A stretch of DNA of 64,000 bases from NCBI GenBank assembly GCA_013823135.1, contig PNLP01000025.1:1-64000 (forward strand). Reading direction: 5' to 3'. Position 1 is the first letter of the stretch. Each line of letters opens with the position of its first letter. A program made the position numbers and the translations under genes. The notes under the pieces were generated by a model, which saw only the letters and a list, made by a program, of their open reading frames with translations, searched no databases and had not been told where the DNA came from. Positions 53,619 through 61,290 of this stretch are shown here, in pieces. Source of the stretch: Planctomycetaceae bacterium (GTDB lineage Bacteria; Planctomycetota; Planctomycetia; Gemmatales; Gemmataceae).

Positions 53619-54707
53619 ATGGTCGCAACCAGCGCGGCTCTGGTGCTCCTCGTCCTCGCGACGGCGGTGTACCTGGGCTACCTCGTGCCGACGCTCGTCG
53701 GGTTGATCCCGCAACGGGTGATGTTGCCGACCGCACCGTCGCACACCTTCGCAATCCTCATTCCCGCCCATAACGAAGAATCGGGCTTACCCGCCACGTT
53801 GCAAAGCGTGATGGAACTGGATTACCCCGCGAACCTCGTCCGTGTCTGCGTCGTCGCCGACAACTGCACCGACGACACGGCCCGCGTACCCTGGGATTTC
53901 GGCATCCGCTGCCTCGTGCGACGCGATGCCTCAAAGCGTGGGAAGGGTTACGCCCTGGCCTTCGGGCTCGAACAAATCCTCGCCGACATGCCTGATGTCG
54001 TGCTCATCCTCGATGCCGACTGCCAGTTGAATCCGAGTGCCCTACGGGCACTCGACGCCGCGTTCGTGACGGGTGCGGATGCGGTTCAGTGCGCGGTGCG
54101 AGCGTGCAACCCCGACGACGGACCGACCGGCTACGTTGCTGCGGTCGGCTCGGCGATCGACGAAGTAATGGCTGCAGGAATGCATCGGCTTGGCCGATCG
54201 GTTCCGCTTCGGGGAACAGGCATGGCCTTTCGGCGTTCCGTGCTGGAGCGAGTGCCGTGGACCGCGTTCGGGCTGGTCGAAGATGCCGAGTATTCACAAC
54301 GATTGCGCCGGGCTGGGGTGCGGGTGCAGCACTGTCGCGATGCCAAGGTGAGCAGCGATTCGCCCGCGAACTGGGCCGATCTCGGCCGCCAACGGCGGCG
54401 CTGGCGAGCCGCAGGGGTGCTCGCCAGCAAGCCGCTGGGGCTGTGTCTCATCGCGATGGCTGCCAGTGTCGGTTTCGCGTGCGGGTTCGTGTGGTGGCCG
54501 GCAACTTTGCTGCTGCTCACCGCGTGGGTTTACCTCCGGGCAGCAGCGGCAGTCGGGTTCACTCAGCGACGATTCGGGCTCTTGCTGAAGTCACCGGGAA
54601 TTGTGGTGCGGCTCGGCTGGGTGACGTTCGCTGGATTGTTCCGACGCCAACCGACGACGTGGGACCGCACCCCGCGAGCGACCGAATCGACAAAGCGGGC
54701 AGCATGA
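53619..54707 (+). CDS. GT2 family glycosyltransferase, membrane-associated
   Basis: A 362-residue protein. ATG at 53619 begins an N-terminal membrane helix (AALVLLVLATAVYLGYLVP); an ATG at 53583 is an alternative. The GT-A catalytic motifs are there: IPAHNEESGLPATLQSV, VADNCTDDTARV, ILDADCQL (DxD), GRSVPLRGTGMAF, VEDAEYSQRL (ED base) and the acceptor-binding QRRRW. C-terminal helices (LIAMAASVGFACGFVWW, LLLLTAWVYLRAAAAVG) anchor it. This layout is typical of polysaccharide or glycolipid synthases. Ends three bases before the convergent small membrane protein gene. Confidence 0.88.
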   Translation: MVATSAALVLLVLATAVYLGYLVPTLVGLIPQRVMLPTAPSHTFAILIPAHNEESGLPATLQSVMELDYPANLVRVCVVADNCTDDTARVPWDFGIRCLVRRDASKRGKGYALAFGLEQILADMPDVVLILDADCQLNPSALRALDAAFVTGADAVQCAVRACNPDDGPTGYVAAVGSAIDEVMAAGMHRLGRSVPLRGTGMAFRRSVLERVPWTAFGLVEDAEYSQRLRRAGVRVQHCRDAKVSSDSPANWADLGRQRRRWRAAGVLASKPLGLCLIAMAASVGFACGFVWWPATLLLLTAWVYLRAAAAVGFTQRRFGLLLKSPGIVVRLGWVTFAGLFRRQPTTWDRTPRATESTKRAA

Positions 54708-54709
54708 AG

Positions 54710-55126
54710 TTACCCGGCGACCGATGCTCTCGCACGCCGATTCACGGCCAGCACGAGCAATCCGTAGCCAATGAGGCCCGGCCCCTCGCTCGCTACCCAC
54801 CACCACGGCAAGCCCGCATCCAGATCGACCGCGAATAACGCAGCCCCCAGCGCGATGTGCAACCGTGCCAGGAACGGCACCGCATCTCGATATCGCTCCC
54901 AGTTCCGCGTGACAGCCCACAACAGAACCCCGTGCATGCCGTAAACGAGGGACAGCGACCGTGCCATGTACCTCGTGATCGCCACGTTGGCGAGTTCACC
55001 CATTCCGAGCATGTCGCGGTGAACTGCGTCCATCCACGCGAAAGGCAACAACGCACACGGCAGCGCGAGAAGCAGAATCCCCGCGTTCACCTGCACCAAC
55101 CGGAACAGCACACGCTCCGCAGTCAT
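54710..55126 (-). CDS. Small four-helix membrane protein, unknown function
   Basis: A 138-residue hydrophobic protein with four membrane helices (about 12-34, 50-70, 85-105, 112-128). MHGVLLWAVTRNWERYRDAVPFLARLHIALGA and GLIGYGLLVLAVNRRARASVAG are typical of small planctomycete membrane proteins without assigned role. A conserved His lies in MHGVL. Nearly abuts the GT2 gene tail to tail. It could be related to lipid or polysaccharide export, but nothing shows this. Confidence 0.65.
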   Translation of the reverse strand: MTAERVLFRLVQVNAGILLLALPCALLPFAWMDAVHRDMLGMGELANVAITRYMARSLSLVYGMHGVLLWAVTRNWERYRDAVPFLARLHIALGAALFAVDLDAGLPWWWVASEGPGLIGYGLLVLAVNRRARASVAG

Positions 55127-55287
55127 GCCAGTCCTCTCCGCTCTGCTGAATTCCGACCCAGACAGATTACTCCGACAAACGAGTGCTTGCCCGTCGTTTC
55201 CGCGAACCGTACAGTCTGCGGTAATCGAATTGTCGATTATTGCGCGTCCCCCTTTCAGGTCGCGTCACTTACCTGGAGACTCTCCTC

Positions 55288-56466
55288 ATGGGCTTCAAGC
55301 AGACGGAACAGCACAAGTCGGGCAAGGGAAGTTACCACCAGATCGGCCTCGTTCGCGGGCAGTTCGGCGGCGTGCCCGAAGCGAAGTGGGTCAAGTTCAT
55401 TGCCGAGAGCGGGTTCGACGGCTGGGAAGAAGCCTCCTGGGAACTCGACCTGCGTCAGTGCGACACAGATGCGGGCGCAACCGCCTACGCCACCGAACGG
55501 GTGAACATGGCGAAGGCCCACGGCCTGGAAATCTTCACCGTCGCCACGCACCTTCAAGGGCAAGTGCTCGGCGACGAGCCGAGCGCGAAGACCCTCAACT
55601 TCTGCTCGGGCAAGGGTCAGGCACGGCCCGCGTACAAAGCGTGGCGTGCCTCCGGCAACAACCCGCCGCGAACCGACCCGTACTACGTTCCACCCGAAGT
55701 CGCCAAGTTGATCCATCAGGAAGCGGAACGCGACATGCTGGCGTGTGCGCGCTACGCCGGGGCGTTGTCCCGGCTTCAGGGCCGGAAAGTCGCCCTCCCC
55801 GGCTTCGTCGGCAGCCCCGCGAACTGCTGGAGCCACTGGTTCCTGTTCCCGCCGTTGCCGGGTGAAATGGAAGGCTACCCCATCCCGGATGTGCGGCAGG
55901 TCTCGTTGGAATTGCTGGTCGAGCGGTTCGGAAACTTCTGGAAGGAGTGCAAGAAGCAAGGCGTGACCTTCGACCTGGAATGCCACCCCAGCGAGCGGGC
56001 GATGGGCGACATCGAGAGCGCCGGCGATTACATCCGCTTCCTCGGCAAGAACGGATTCGGTTCCGACGTCGTGGGCTTCAACCTCGACGGCTCGCACATG
56101 GAATGGCAGAACGTCTCGGTGATCGACTTCATCCGCGAGTACCCGGAGTACATCCACTGTGCTCACGTCAAGGGCGTGTGGGTTTCGCGTGAACACTGCC
56201 GCGCCGGTCGCCTCGGCGGGCACCGACCAATGGGTCACTGGACGAACGGCTGGAACTTTGTGACGGCCGGCACGGCCCGCGACGCGAACTCACTGGAAGA
56301 CATCTTCATCGAGTTGAACCGCGTCGGCTTCGATGGTGCTGTGTCGATCGAGTGGGAGGACAACGACGCCGATCAGTTCGCGGGTGCAAAGGCGGCCTTG
56401 GCCAACTGCCGCAAGGCCGACCTGCCGCCAAGCGGCCTGAAGCACGACGAAGCCTTGAAGGGGTGA
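55288..56466 (+). CDS. Sugar phosphate isomerase/epimerase-type TIM barrel
   Basis: A 392-residue protein, ATG at 55288 with GGAG about ten bases upstream. It has the xylose-isomerase-like TIM-barrel pattern with metal-site candidates: FDGWEEASWELDLR near the start, VTFDLECHPSERAMGD (Glu), GFNLDGSHMEWQ (Asp/His), HCAHVKGVWV (His) and FDGAVSIEWEDND (Glu). Proteins of this class isomerise or epimerise sugars or inositols. The 40-residue N-terminus (HKSGKGSYHQIG) lacks a signal, so it is cytoplasmic. No sugar kinase or transporter sits nearby, so the substrate is unknown. Confidence 0.83.
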   Translation: MGFKQTEQHKSGKGSYHQIGLVRGQFGGVPEAKWVKFIAESGFDGWEEASWELDLRQCDTDAGATAYATERVNMAKAHGLEIFTVATHLQGQVLGDEPSAKTLNFCSGKGQARPAYKAWRASGNNPPRTDPYYVPPEVAKLIHQEAERDMLACARYAGALSRLQGRKVALPGFVGSPANCWSHWFLFPPLPGEMEGYPIPDVRQVSLELLVERFGNFWKECKKQGVTFDLECHPSERAMGDIESAGDYIRFLGKNGFGSDVVGFNLDGSHMEWQNVSVIDFIREYPEYIHCAHVKGVWVSREHCRAGRLGGHRPMGHWTNGWNFVTAGTARDANSLEDIFIELNRVGFDGAVSIEWEDNDADQFAGAKAALANCRKADLPPSGLKHDEALKG

Positions 56467-56509
56467 GTGCGACTGCAACGGATATTCGAGTTGTGCGGTT
56501 TGGTGGGGC

Positions 56510-56523
56510 AGGCGGAACCGCCT
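56510..56523. repeat. Small perfect palindrome before the sigma factor gene end
   Basis: aggcggaaccgcct at 56510-56523 within ...gggcaggcggaaccgcctgtc...; short hairpin between convergent genes, possible weak bidirectional terminator. Confidence 0.4.
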
Positions 56524-56546
56524 GTCTCATCGCGATTCGTTCGGCC

Positions 56547-57176
56547 TTACTCTTCAGCTTCGGCTGTAGCGCGGCCTTCGGCGAGCGCGGCGGCACGCTC
56601 GATCACGCGGCGGACCTTCCGGTCGTACACCTTCCTGGCTTCGAGCGGCGGAAGCTCGACCCGGAGTTTCTCGACGATTTCCGTCGTCGTATACCCCTCA
56701 AACTTGAGCTCGAGTACGCGCCGATCGAACGCCGAGAGCAGCGACAGGAAGTGTTCAAACTCCTCAATCAACGCCAACTGAACATCTGGCAGCGGTTCCT
56801 CAGCGGTGAGTTGGTCGATCACGCTGTGGTCCGGCTCACCCTGTGGTATTTCCCGGTTGGGGTTCCGCTTCGCGGCTCTGTGGTGGGCGATCTGGCGAAG
56901 TGTCTTGTTCACTGTCAGTCGCACGAGGATTCGGAACTCGGCACTCTCGCCTTCAAAGGTGAATTGGTCGCTCTTCACGCGGGAAAAGAACGTGCGGAAC
57001 GCTGATTGAACCGCGTCCTCGGGGTCAATCCGGCTCACCATTCGGTGCCCGATCATCCGGCGGGCCGTTCGCATCAGCTTTTCGCAGTAGCGGTCGAACA
57101 ATTCGCGAGCGGAAGACTCACTCCCCGCCTTGTACGCGGCGATCAGTTCCCGGTCGTCAATCAAGTTGTGTGACAT
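56547..57176 (-). CDS. ECF-type RNA polymerase sigma factor
   Basis: A 209-residue sigma factor. Region 2: ELIAAYKAGSESSARELFDRYCEKLMRTARRMIG...DPEDAVQSAFRTFFSRV, with the DxxQ-type helix for -10 melting. Region 4: LLSAFDRRVLELKFEGYTTTEIVEKLRVELPPLEARKVYDRKVRRVIERA, a helix-turn-helix for the -35 element. ECF factors in planctomycetes often sit divergently beside a Ser/Thr kinase, as here (the kinase-FGE gene starts 181 bp away on the other strand). No anti-sigma factor gene is next to it, so the kinase may be its regulator. Confidence 0.9.
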   Translation of the reverse strand: MSHNLIDDRELIAAYKAGSESSARELFDRYCEKLMRTARRMIGHRMVSRIDPEDAVQSAFRTFFSRVKSDQFTFEGESAEFRILVRLTVNKTLRQIAHHRAAKRNPNREIPQGEPDHSVIDQLTAEEPLPDVQLALIEEFEHFLSLLSAFDRRVLELKFEGYTTTEIVEKLRVELPPLEARKVYDRKVRRVIERAAALAEGRATAEAEE

Positions 57177-57357
57177 GGAACTTGCGTGGGAGTAAGAAGT
57201 AAGGAAAATCGCTCTCGCTATGCTCCACGATAGCTGCGCATTCTTGTCGGGTCAAATTGGGACTTCCTCTTGTTTGTCCGATACAGGACGTGTGCCATGT
57301 CCTGACCGGCGGGGTAGAATCAACCGAACGTGCATCACCCTCGGACGACGATAAGCC
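57177..57357. promoter_or_regulatory. Divergent promoter region, sigma factor / kinase
   Basis: 181 bp between the divergent ECF sigma gene and the kinase-FGE gene must hold both promoters. I cannot identify a confident -35/-10 pair or operator by eye. Confidence 0.4.
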
Positions 57358-59640
57358 ATGGGCAGCCCCATTCTCTCGGAAGAAGATCGCGCACAACTGT
57401 CGGCCCGAGCCGACGAGTTCCATGCCGCACTCGTCCGCAGTGGCATCGCGGATTGGGAGCAGTTCCTCTCAGGTTTGCCCGCAAATACTCGTCTCGCGGT
57501 GCTGACGGAACTGGTCATCATCGACTTGAGTTACAGGTGGGGACGCGGGGAACGCCCGAAGATTGAAGAGTACATCGCCCGGTTCCCCGAGTTTGGGCCG
57601 GCGGAACGAATCCCCACGGCGGTGATCCTCGAGGAACACCGCGCCCGCATCAAGTCCGGCGAACACCCCGATCCCGAGTCGTTCCGGATGCGCTTCCCGG
57701 TTCAGTACCCGGGAATCTCCTCTGAGATCGAGTCGGGCCGCGGGGCCACCATCTCGGGCACTATCGTTTCAACGATCGCGAGCGCCGACGGTGGCGCTGC
57801 GCTCGCGCAGAGCCACTCGCCCGGCGGTTCGGAGAGCGAATACGACTTCGTGAAAATCCTCGGTCGCGGGGTGTTCGGAGAGGTCTGGCTTGCCCAGAAG
57901 CGGTCGAGCGGCATCGACAAGGCCGTGAAAATCTTGATGCAGGCGGCAGACCACGAAGCCGCGCACCGGGAACGGCGAGCACTGGAACTGATCAAGAACC
58001 TACGGCACCCGTACCTGCTTTCGACGGACGATTTTTGGGTCAAGGACAACCGGCTCCACGTCGCAATGGAACTGGCCGACGGGACTCTCCGAGATCAGCT
58101 TCGGCGTTATCGAGAAGCCGGTCAGGCAGGCGTCCCGGCGGCGGAGCTTCTCGGATACATGTGGGAGGCCGCCGAGGGGCTCGACTTCCTTCACTCACGG
58201 CATGTGATCCACAGGGACATCAAGCCCGATAACATCCTGCTCCTGCACGGTCACGCAAAAGTCGGGGACTTTGGACTGGCACGCTATCAGGAGGAAGTGC
58301 TGGCCCCCATGCGGACATTCGCGGGCACTCCTGCCTACATGGCCCCTGAAGTCTGGGGGCGCGAGGGCGGACCGGCAAGCGACCAGTATAGCCTCGCCAT
58401 CGCATATGCTGAACTTCGACAGGGCACCCCCCCGCTGAAGCCGCGCCCCATCCAGCAAATGCTGCTCGCACACAGCGAGGGTGCGTTTGAGTTCGCGGAT
58501 TTCATTAGCCCAGAGGAGCGGGCGGTGATCCTGAAGGCTCTCGCACAGAAATCAGAAGACCGCCACCCATCCTGTCGCGCCTTCGTGGAGGCGCTTTACA
58601 GCGTCCACGGCTTCGCAGGGGTGCCACGTTCCGCCGGTGCATCGACTGCGGGGATCAGTGGCGATAGCAACTTTTCCCAGGTTCCAACGCAACCCGATTC
58701 GATGATGGCCCCGAACAACCTGGGACTCACCAAAGCAACGGTTACCACCGAATCTTTCCAGACGCAAGTCATCAAGCCGCGACCTTTCTGGCAGATCACC
58801 GCAGTCAGCGGGGGCGTACTCGCATTTGCGATCCTGGGCGGATTTGGTCTGTGGAGCGCCCTGGGTGACCGTGGAAAGCATACCGGTGGTGGATCGCAGA
58901 ACGCCGACCCCGGTGTGAAGCCGCCACTTGTGCCTGAAGTTGTCGGCCTCTGGGTTCCACCGGGGACAGTGGCCGCACCCGCGGCAAAGGAAGTAACACT
59001 AGCGAGCGGACGGCATGTCCCTGAGTGGGTTGAGTCGAAGCTGGGTGGCGAGACGGCCCGGTTCCGGTTGATCACAGGCGGGGGAAACGGTCCCCCCATT
59101 TCGCCGTTCTACATTCTGGAATCGAAAGTGTGGAATGAACTGTATCGTGCAGGCGGATCAGACCCGACGCCAGCTTCGAGTGCGAATGGTCTCCATGCTC
59201 CTGTCACGCACGTGACCGCTGATGAAGCCAGGGCGTTCGCGGTGAAACTCGGCGGCCAGTTGCCTTCACCCGAACAGTGGGACTACGCAGCAGGGCTCTA
59301 CGCGAACGTGGGCCGCGACGAAGTGACACGCCCGGGGGGGCGACCGCGAGTTGGCTTGAAGGATGCGAAACCACTCCCGACTCACGGTCCAGACTCGGGA
59401 AGCGACGTGAATCAGTTCGACCTGCGTGACATGGCAGGGAATGGCCGCGAGTGGACGAGTGGCGTTCTACCAACCATGCCAGGCGAGCGTGAACGAGGAA
59501 TCACACGGGGAAACAACTTCACATTCTCGAAAGGGCTGACGTTCTCGGAACTGAAGAAGCAAAACGAGGAACCGCACACACAATACCGCGACTTCAAGAG
59601 TCCGTATACGAGCTTCCGCGTCGTACTCCCTGGGCCATGA
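57358..59640 (+). CDS. Membrane Ser/Thr kinase with C-terminal FGE-sulfatase-like domain
   Basis: A 760-residue protein. Residues 1-120 are an N-terminal helical module seen in other planctomycete kinases (VIIDLSYRWGRGERPKIEEYIARFPEFG). The kinase domain (about 162-420) has GRGVFGEVW, K191, HRD 285-287, KPDN and DFG 304-306; it should be active. A membrane helix lies at about 478-500. The C-terminal part (about 525-760) matches the formylglycine-generating-enzyme / sulfatase-modifying-factor fold (VTADEARAFAVKLGGQLPSPEQWDYAA, DLRDMAGNGREWTSGV, GITRGNNF, TSFRVVLPG) but has no Cys pair of real FGE, so it is probably a binding module. Divergent from the ECF factor gene. Confidence 0.9.
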   Translation: MGSPILSEEDRAQLSARADEFHAALVRSGIADWEQFLSGLPANTRLAVLTELVIIDLSYRWGRGERPKIEEYIARFPEFGPAERIPTAVILEEHRARIKSGEHPDPESFRMRFPVQYPGISSEIESGRGATISGTIVSTIASADGGAALAQSHSPGGSESEYDFVKILGRGVFGEVWLAQKRSSGIDKAVKILMQAADHEAAHRERRALELIKNLRHPYLLSTDDFWVKDNRLHVAMELADGTLRDQLRRYREAGQAGVPAAELLGYMWEAAEGLDFLHSRHVIHRDIKPDNILLLHGHAKVGDFGLARYQEEVLAPMRTFAGTPAYMAPEVWGREGGPASDQYSLAIAYAELRQGTPPLKPRPIQQMLLAHSEGAFEFADFISPEERAVILKALAQKSEDRHPSCRAFVEALYSVHGFAGVPRSAGASTAGISGDSNFSQVPTQPDSMMAPNNLGLTKATVTTESFQTQVIKPRPFWQITAVSGGVLAFAILGGFGLWSALGDRGKHTGGGSQNADPGVKPPLVPEVVGLWVPPGTVAAPAAKEVTLASGRHVPEWVESKLGGETARFRLITGGGNGPPISPFYILESKVWNELYRAGGSDPTPASSANGLHAPVTHVTADEARAFAVKLGGQLPSPEQWDYAAGLYANVGRDEVTRPGGRPRVGLKDAKPLPTHGPDSGSDVNQFDLRDMAGNGREWTSGVLPTMPGERERGITRGNNFTFSKGLTFSELKKQNEEPHTQYRDFKSPYTSFRVVLPGP

Positions 59641-59702
59641 ATGAGCCTTCACGCGGATCGAGTGAGGTTCTGGTTGCATCACGACACACATCGCGGATGA
59701 TG

Positions 59703-59730
59703 GCGGAACCTTCCTCTACTGAGGTTCCGC
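59703..59730 (+). promoter_or_regulatory. Hairpin directly before a start codon
   Basis: gcggaacct (59703-59711) pairs with aggttccgc (59722-59730), one base before the ATG at 59732, 62 bp after the kinase stop. It may be a terminator for the kinase or a translation-blocking structure; the usual Shine-Dalgarno position falls inside the right arm. Confidence 0.55.
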
Positions 59731-59731
59731 A

Positions 59732-60721
59732 ATGTCCGGTCCCTACCCCGACCGTCGCGAATTGTTTGCCACTTCCGCAGCGTTTGGTGCGTCTGCGTTC
59801 GGCGTCTCGGCCGCCTCTGCTCAGCAGAAAGTCGCCGACAAGCCACGCAAGAAGTACCCCTTCAAGAAGTCGATCAATCTCTGGGCATTCCCCTACCCAC
59901 AGAAGATGTCGCTCGAACAATGCATGCACCTCGCCAAAGACGCGGGATTCGACGGTATCGAACTGAACTACGACCTCGACAGCGACCTTTCGCCGAAAAG
60001 CGGCCCGAAGGAGTTCGCCGCGATTCGCCGCATGGCCGAGAAAATCGGCATCAACATCAGCGGAATGTGCTCGTTCCTGTTCTGGCCATTTCCACTGACC
60101 AGCAATGACCCTGCGAAGCGTGCCCGCGGATTGGAACTTGCAGGGAAGATCGCCGAGTGCGCGGCAGATTTGGGGACCGAAAACGTGCTGGTGGTCCCGG
60201 GTGCGGTACACATCCCGTGGCGAAACGATCACGAACCCGTGCCGAATGACGTGTGTGATAAACGAGCACGCGAGGCCGTCAAGTCGCTGATCCCCGCTGC
60301 TGAGAGGCTAAAGGTGTATCTGAACATTGAGAACATCTTCTTCAATGGCTACCTGATGACGCCGGGCGAGATGAACGACTTCGTGGACTCGTTCAAGAGT
60401 GACCGCGTGCGAGTACACTTCGATACCGGAAACATCATGATGTATCAATTTCCCGAGCACTGGATTCCGCAACTTGGCGTGCGGACGAAGAACGTCCACC
60501 TCAAGGAGTTCACCAAGAAGGGAACAGACGTGTCCCTGGAATCGTTCCGGCCGTTGCTCGATGGCACGACGAACTGGCCGGCAGTGTTGGAAGCGTTCGA
60601 CCAGACCGGTTACAAGGGCTACCTCACCTTTGAGTACTTCCACCCGTACCAGCACTTCCCCGAAGCGCTCGTCTACCAAACCGCAGATTCGCTTGACAGA
60701 ATGCTGGGGATCAAGGGTTAG
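59732..60721 (+). CDS. Tat-exported TIM-barrel protein, sugar isomerase/epimerase-like
   Basis: A 329-residue protein. The N-terminus is a twin-arginine signal (DRRELFATSAAFGASAFGVSAASAQ), so the folded protein is sent to the periplasm. The barrel contains FDGIELNYDLDSDL, INISGMCSFLFWPFPL, VYLNIENIFFNGYLMTPGEM (Glu), VRVHFDTGNIMMYQ (Asp), KNVHLKEFTKK (His) and LTFEYFHPYQHFP (Glu), the metal-site pattern of the xylose-isomerase-like superfamily. Planctomycetes encode many such exported proteins of unknown substrate. It is encoded downstream of the kinase-FGE gene but after a hairpin that may separate them. Confidence 0.86.
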   Translation: MSGPYPDRRELFATSAAFGASAFGVSAASAQQKVADKPRKKYPFKKSINLWAFPYPQKMSLEQCMHLAKDAGFDGIELNYDLDSDLSPKSGPKEFAAIRRMAEKIGINISGMCSFLFWPFPLTSNDPAKRARGLELAGKIAECAADLGTENVLVVPGAVHIPWRNDHEPVPNDVCDKRAREAVKSLIPAAERLKVYLNIENIFFNGYLMTPGEMNDFVDSFKSDRVRVHFDTGNIMMYQFPEHWIPQLGVRTKNVHLKEFTKKGTDVSLESFRPLLDGTTNWPAVLEAFDQTGYKGYLTFEYFHPYQHFPEALVYQTADSLDRMLGIKG

Positions 60722-60764
60722 GGAGGCACTTCACAATGTCCGAAATGTGATAGTCACACGGAAA

Positions 60765-60803
60765 GCATAACGGCCGCGAGGTTTCTCCTCACGGCCGTGA
60801 TGC
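60765..60803. terminator. Bidirectional terminator
   Basis: gcataacggccgcgagg and cctcacggccgtgatgc (60765-60781 and 60787-60803) form a stem of about 15 pairs, between the Tat-exported barrel gene and the convergent YqjD-like gene. Confidence 0.78.
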
Positions 60804-60828
60804 TTGTTGCTGCAACCAGCCGGGACGA

Positions 60829-61236
60829 TCAGACCATTCGTGCGGCCCGACCAAGGAGAAGTCCGACGCCGAACCCAATCAGCAGGGATGGCAGCGGATG
60901 TTTCCGGATCAGGCTGGTCACTTCCTTGCCGAAGTCACCGACCTTGTCGGCCGTGACGTCGTAGGCGTCACCAGCCCACTCCTGAACTTTTTTCCCCGCT
61001 TGCTTCGCGGTATCGCCCGCGTCATCAGCCCACTCAGCCACCTTCTCGCGAGCTTGCCCGGCAACAGTGCCCGCGTTGTCCAGAAGGTGATTGGCACCCT
61101 CTTTGACGCGGTCCACCAAACCGGGAGCATCCTGCCTCGCGTTACCAGCGGCATCTGCGGCTCGATCGGTCAGGTTCTTGGCCCGATCGGCTGCGCTGTC
61201 GATCCCACCCTTGATTTGGTTCTTGATATCGGCCAT
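60829..61236 (-). CDS. YqjD/ElaB-like helical membrane-anchored protein
   Basis: A 135-residue protein made of Ala/Asp/Lys-rich 11-residue-like repeats (AADRAKNLTDRAADAAGNARQD, KVAEWADDAGDTAKQAGKKVQEWAGD), LEA/CsbD-like in composition, then a C-terminal hydrophobic helix (LPSLLIGFGVGLLLGRAARM) preceded by IRKHP. This is the layout of YqjD/ElaB/DUF883-type proteins that coat the inner face of the membrane and are linked to stationary phase or stress in other bacteria. It lies 54 bp downstream of the AI-2E permease gene on the same strand. Confidence 0.75.
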   Translation of the reverse strand: MADIKNQIKGGIDSAADRAKNLTDRAADAAGNARQDAPGLVDRVKEGANHLLDNAGTVAGQAREKVAEWADDAGDTAKQAGKKVQEWAGDAYDVTADKVGDFGKEVTSLIRKHPLPSLLIGFGVGLLLGRAARMV

Positions 61237-61290
61237 AACGATGTCCTCCGTTGATGAGTCAGTGCGTTGTTCTCTGCCACCGGGTGAAGA

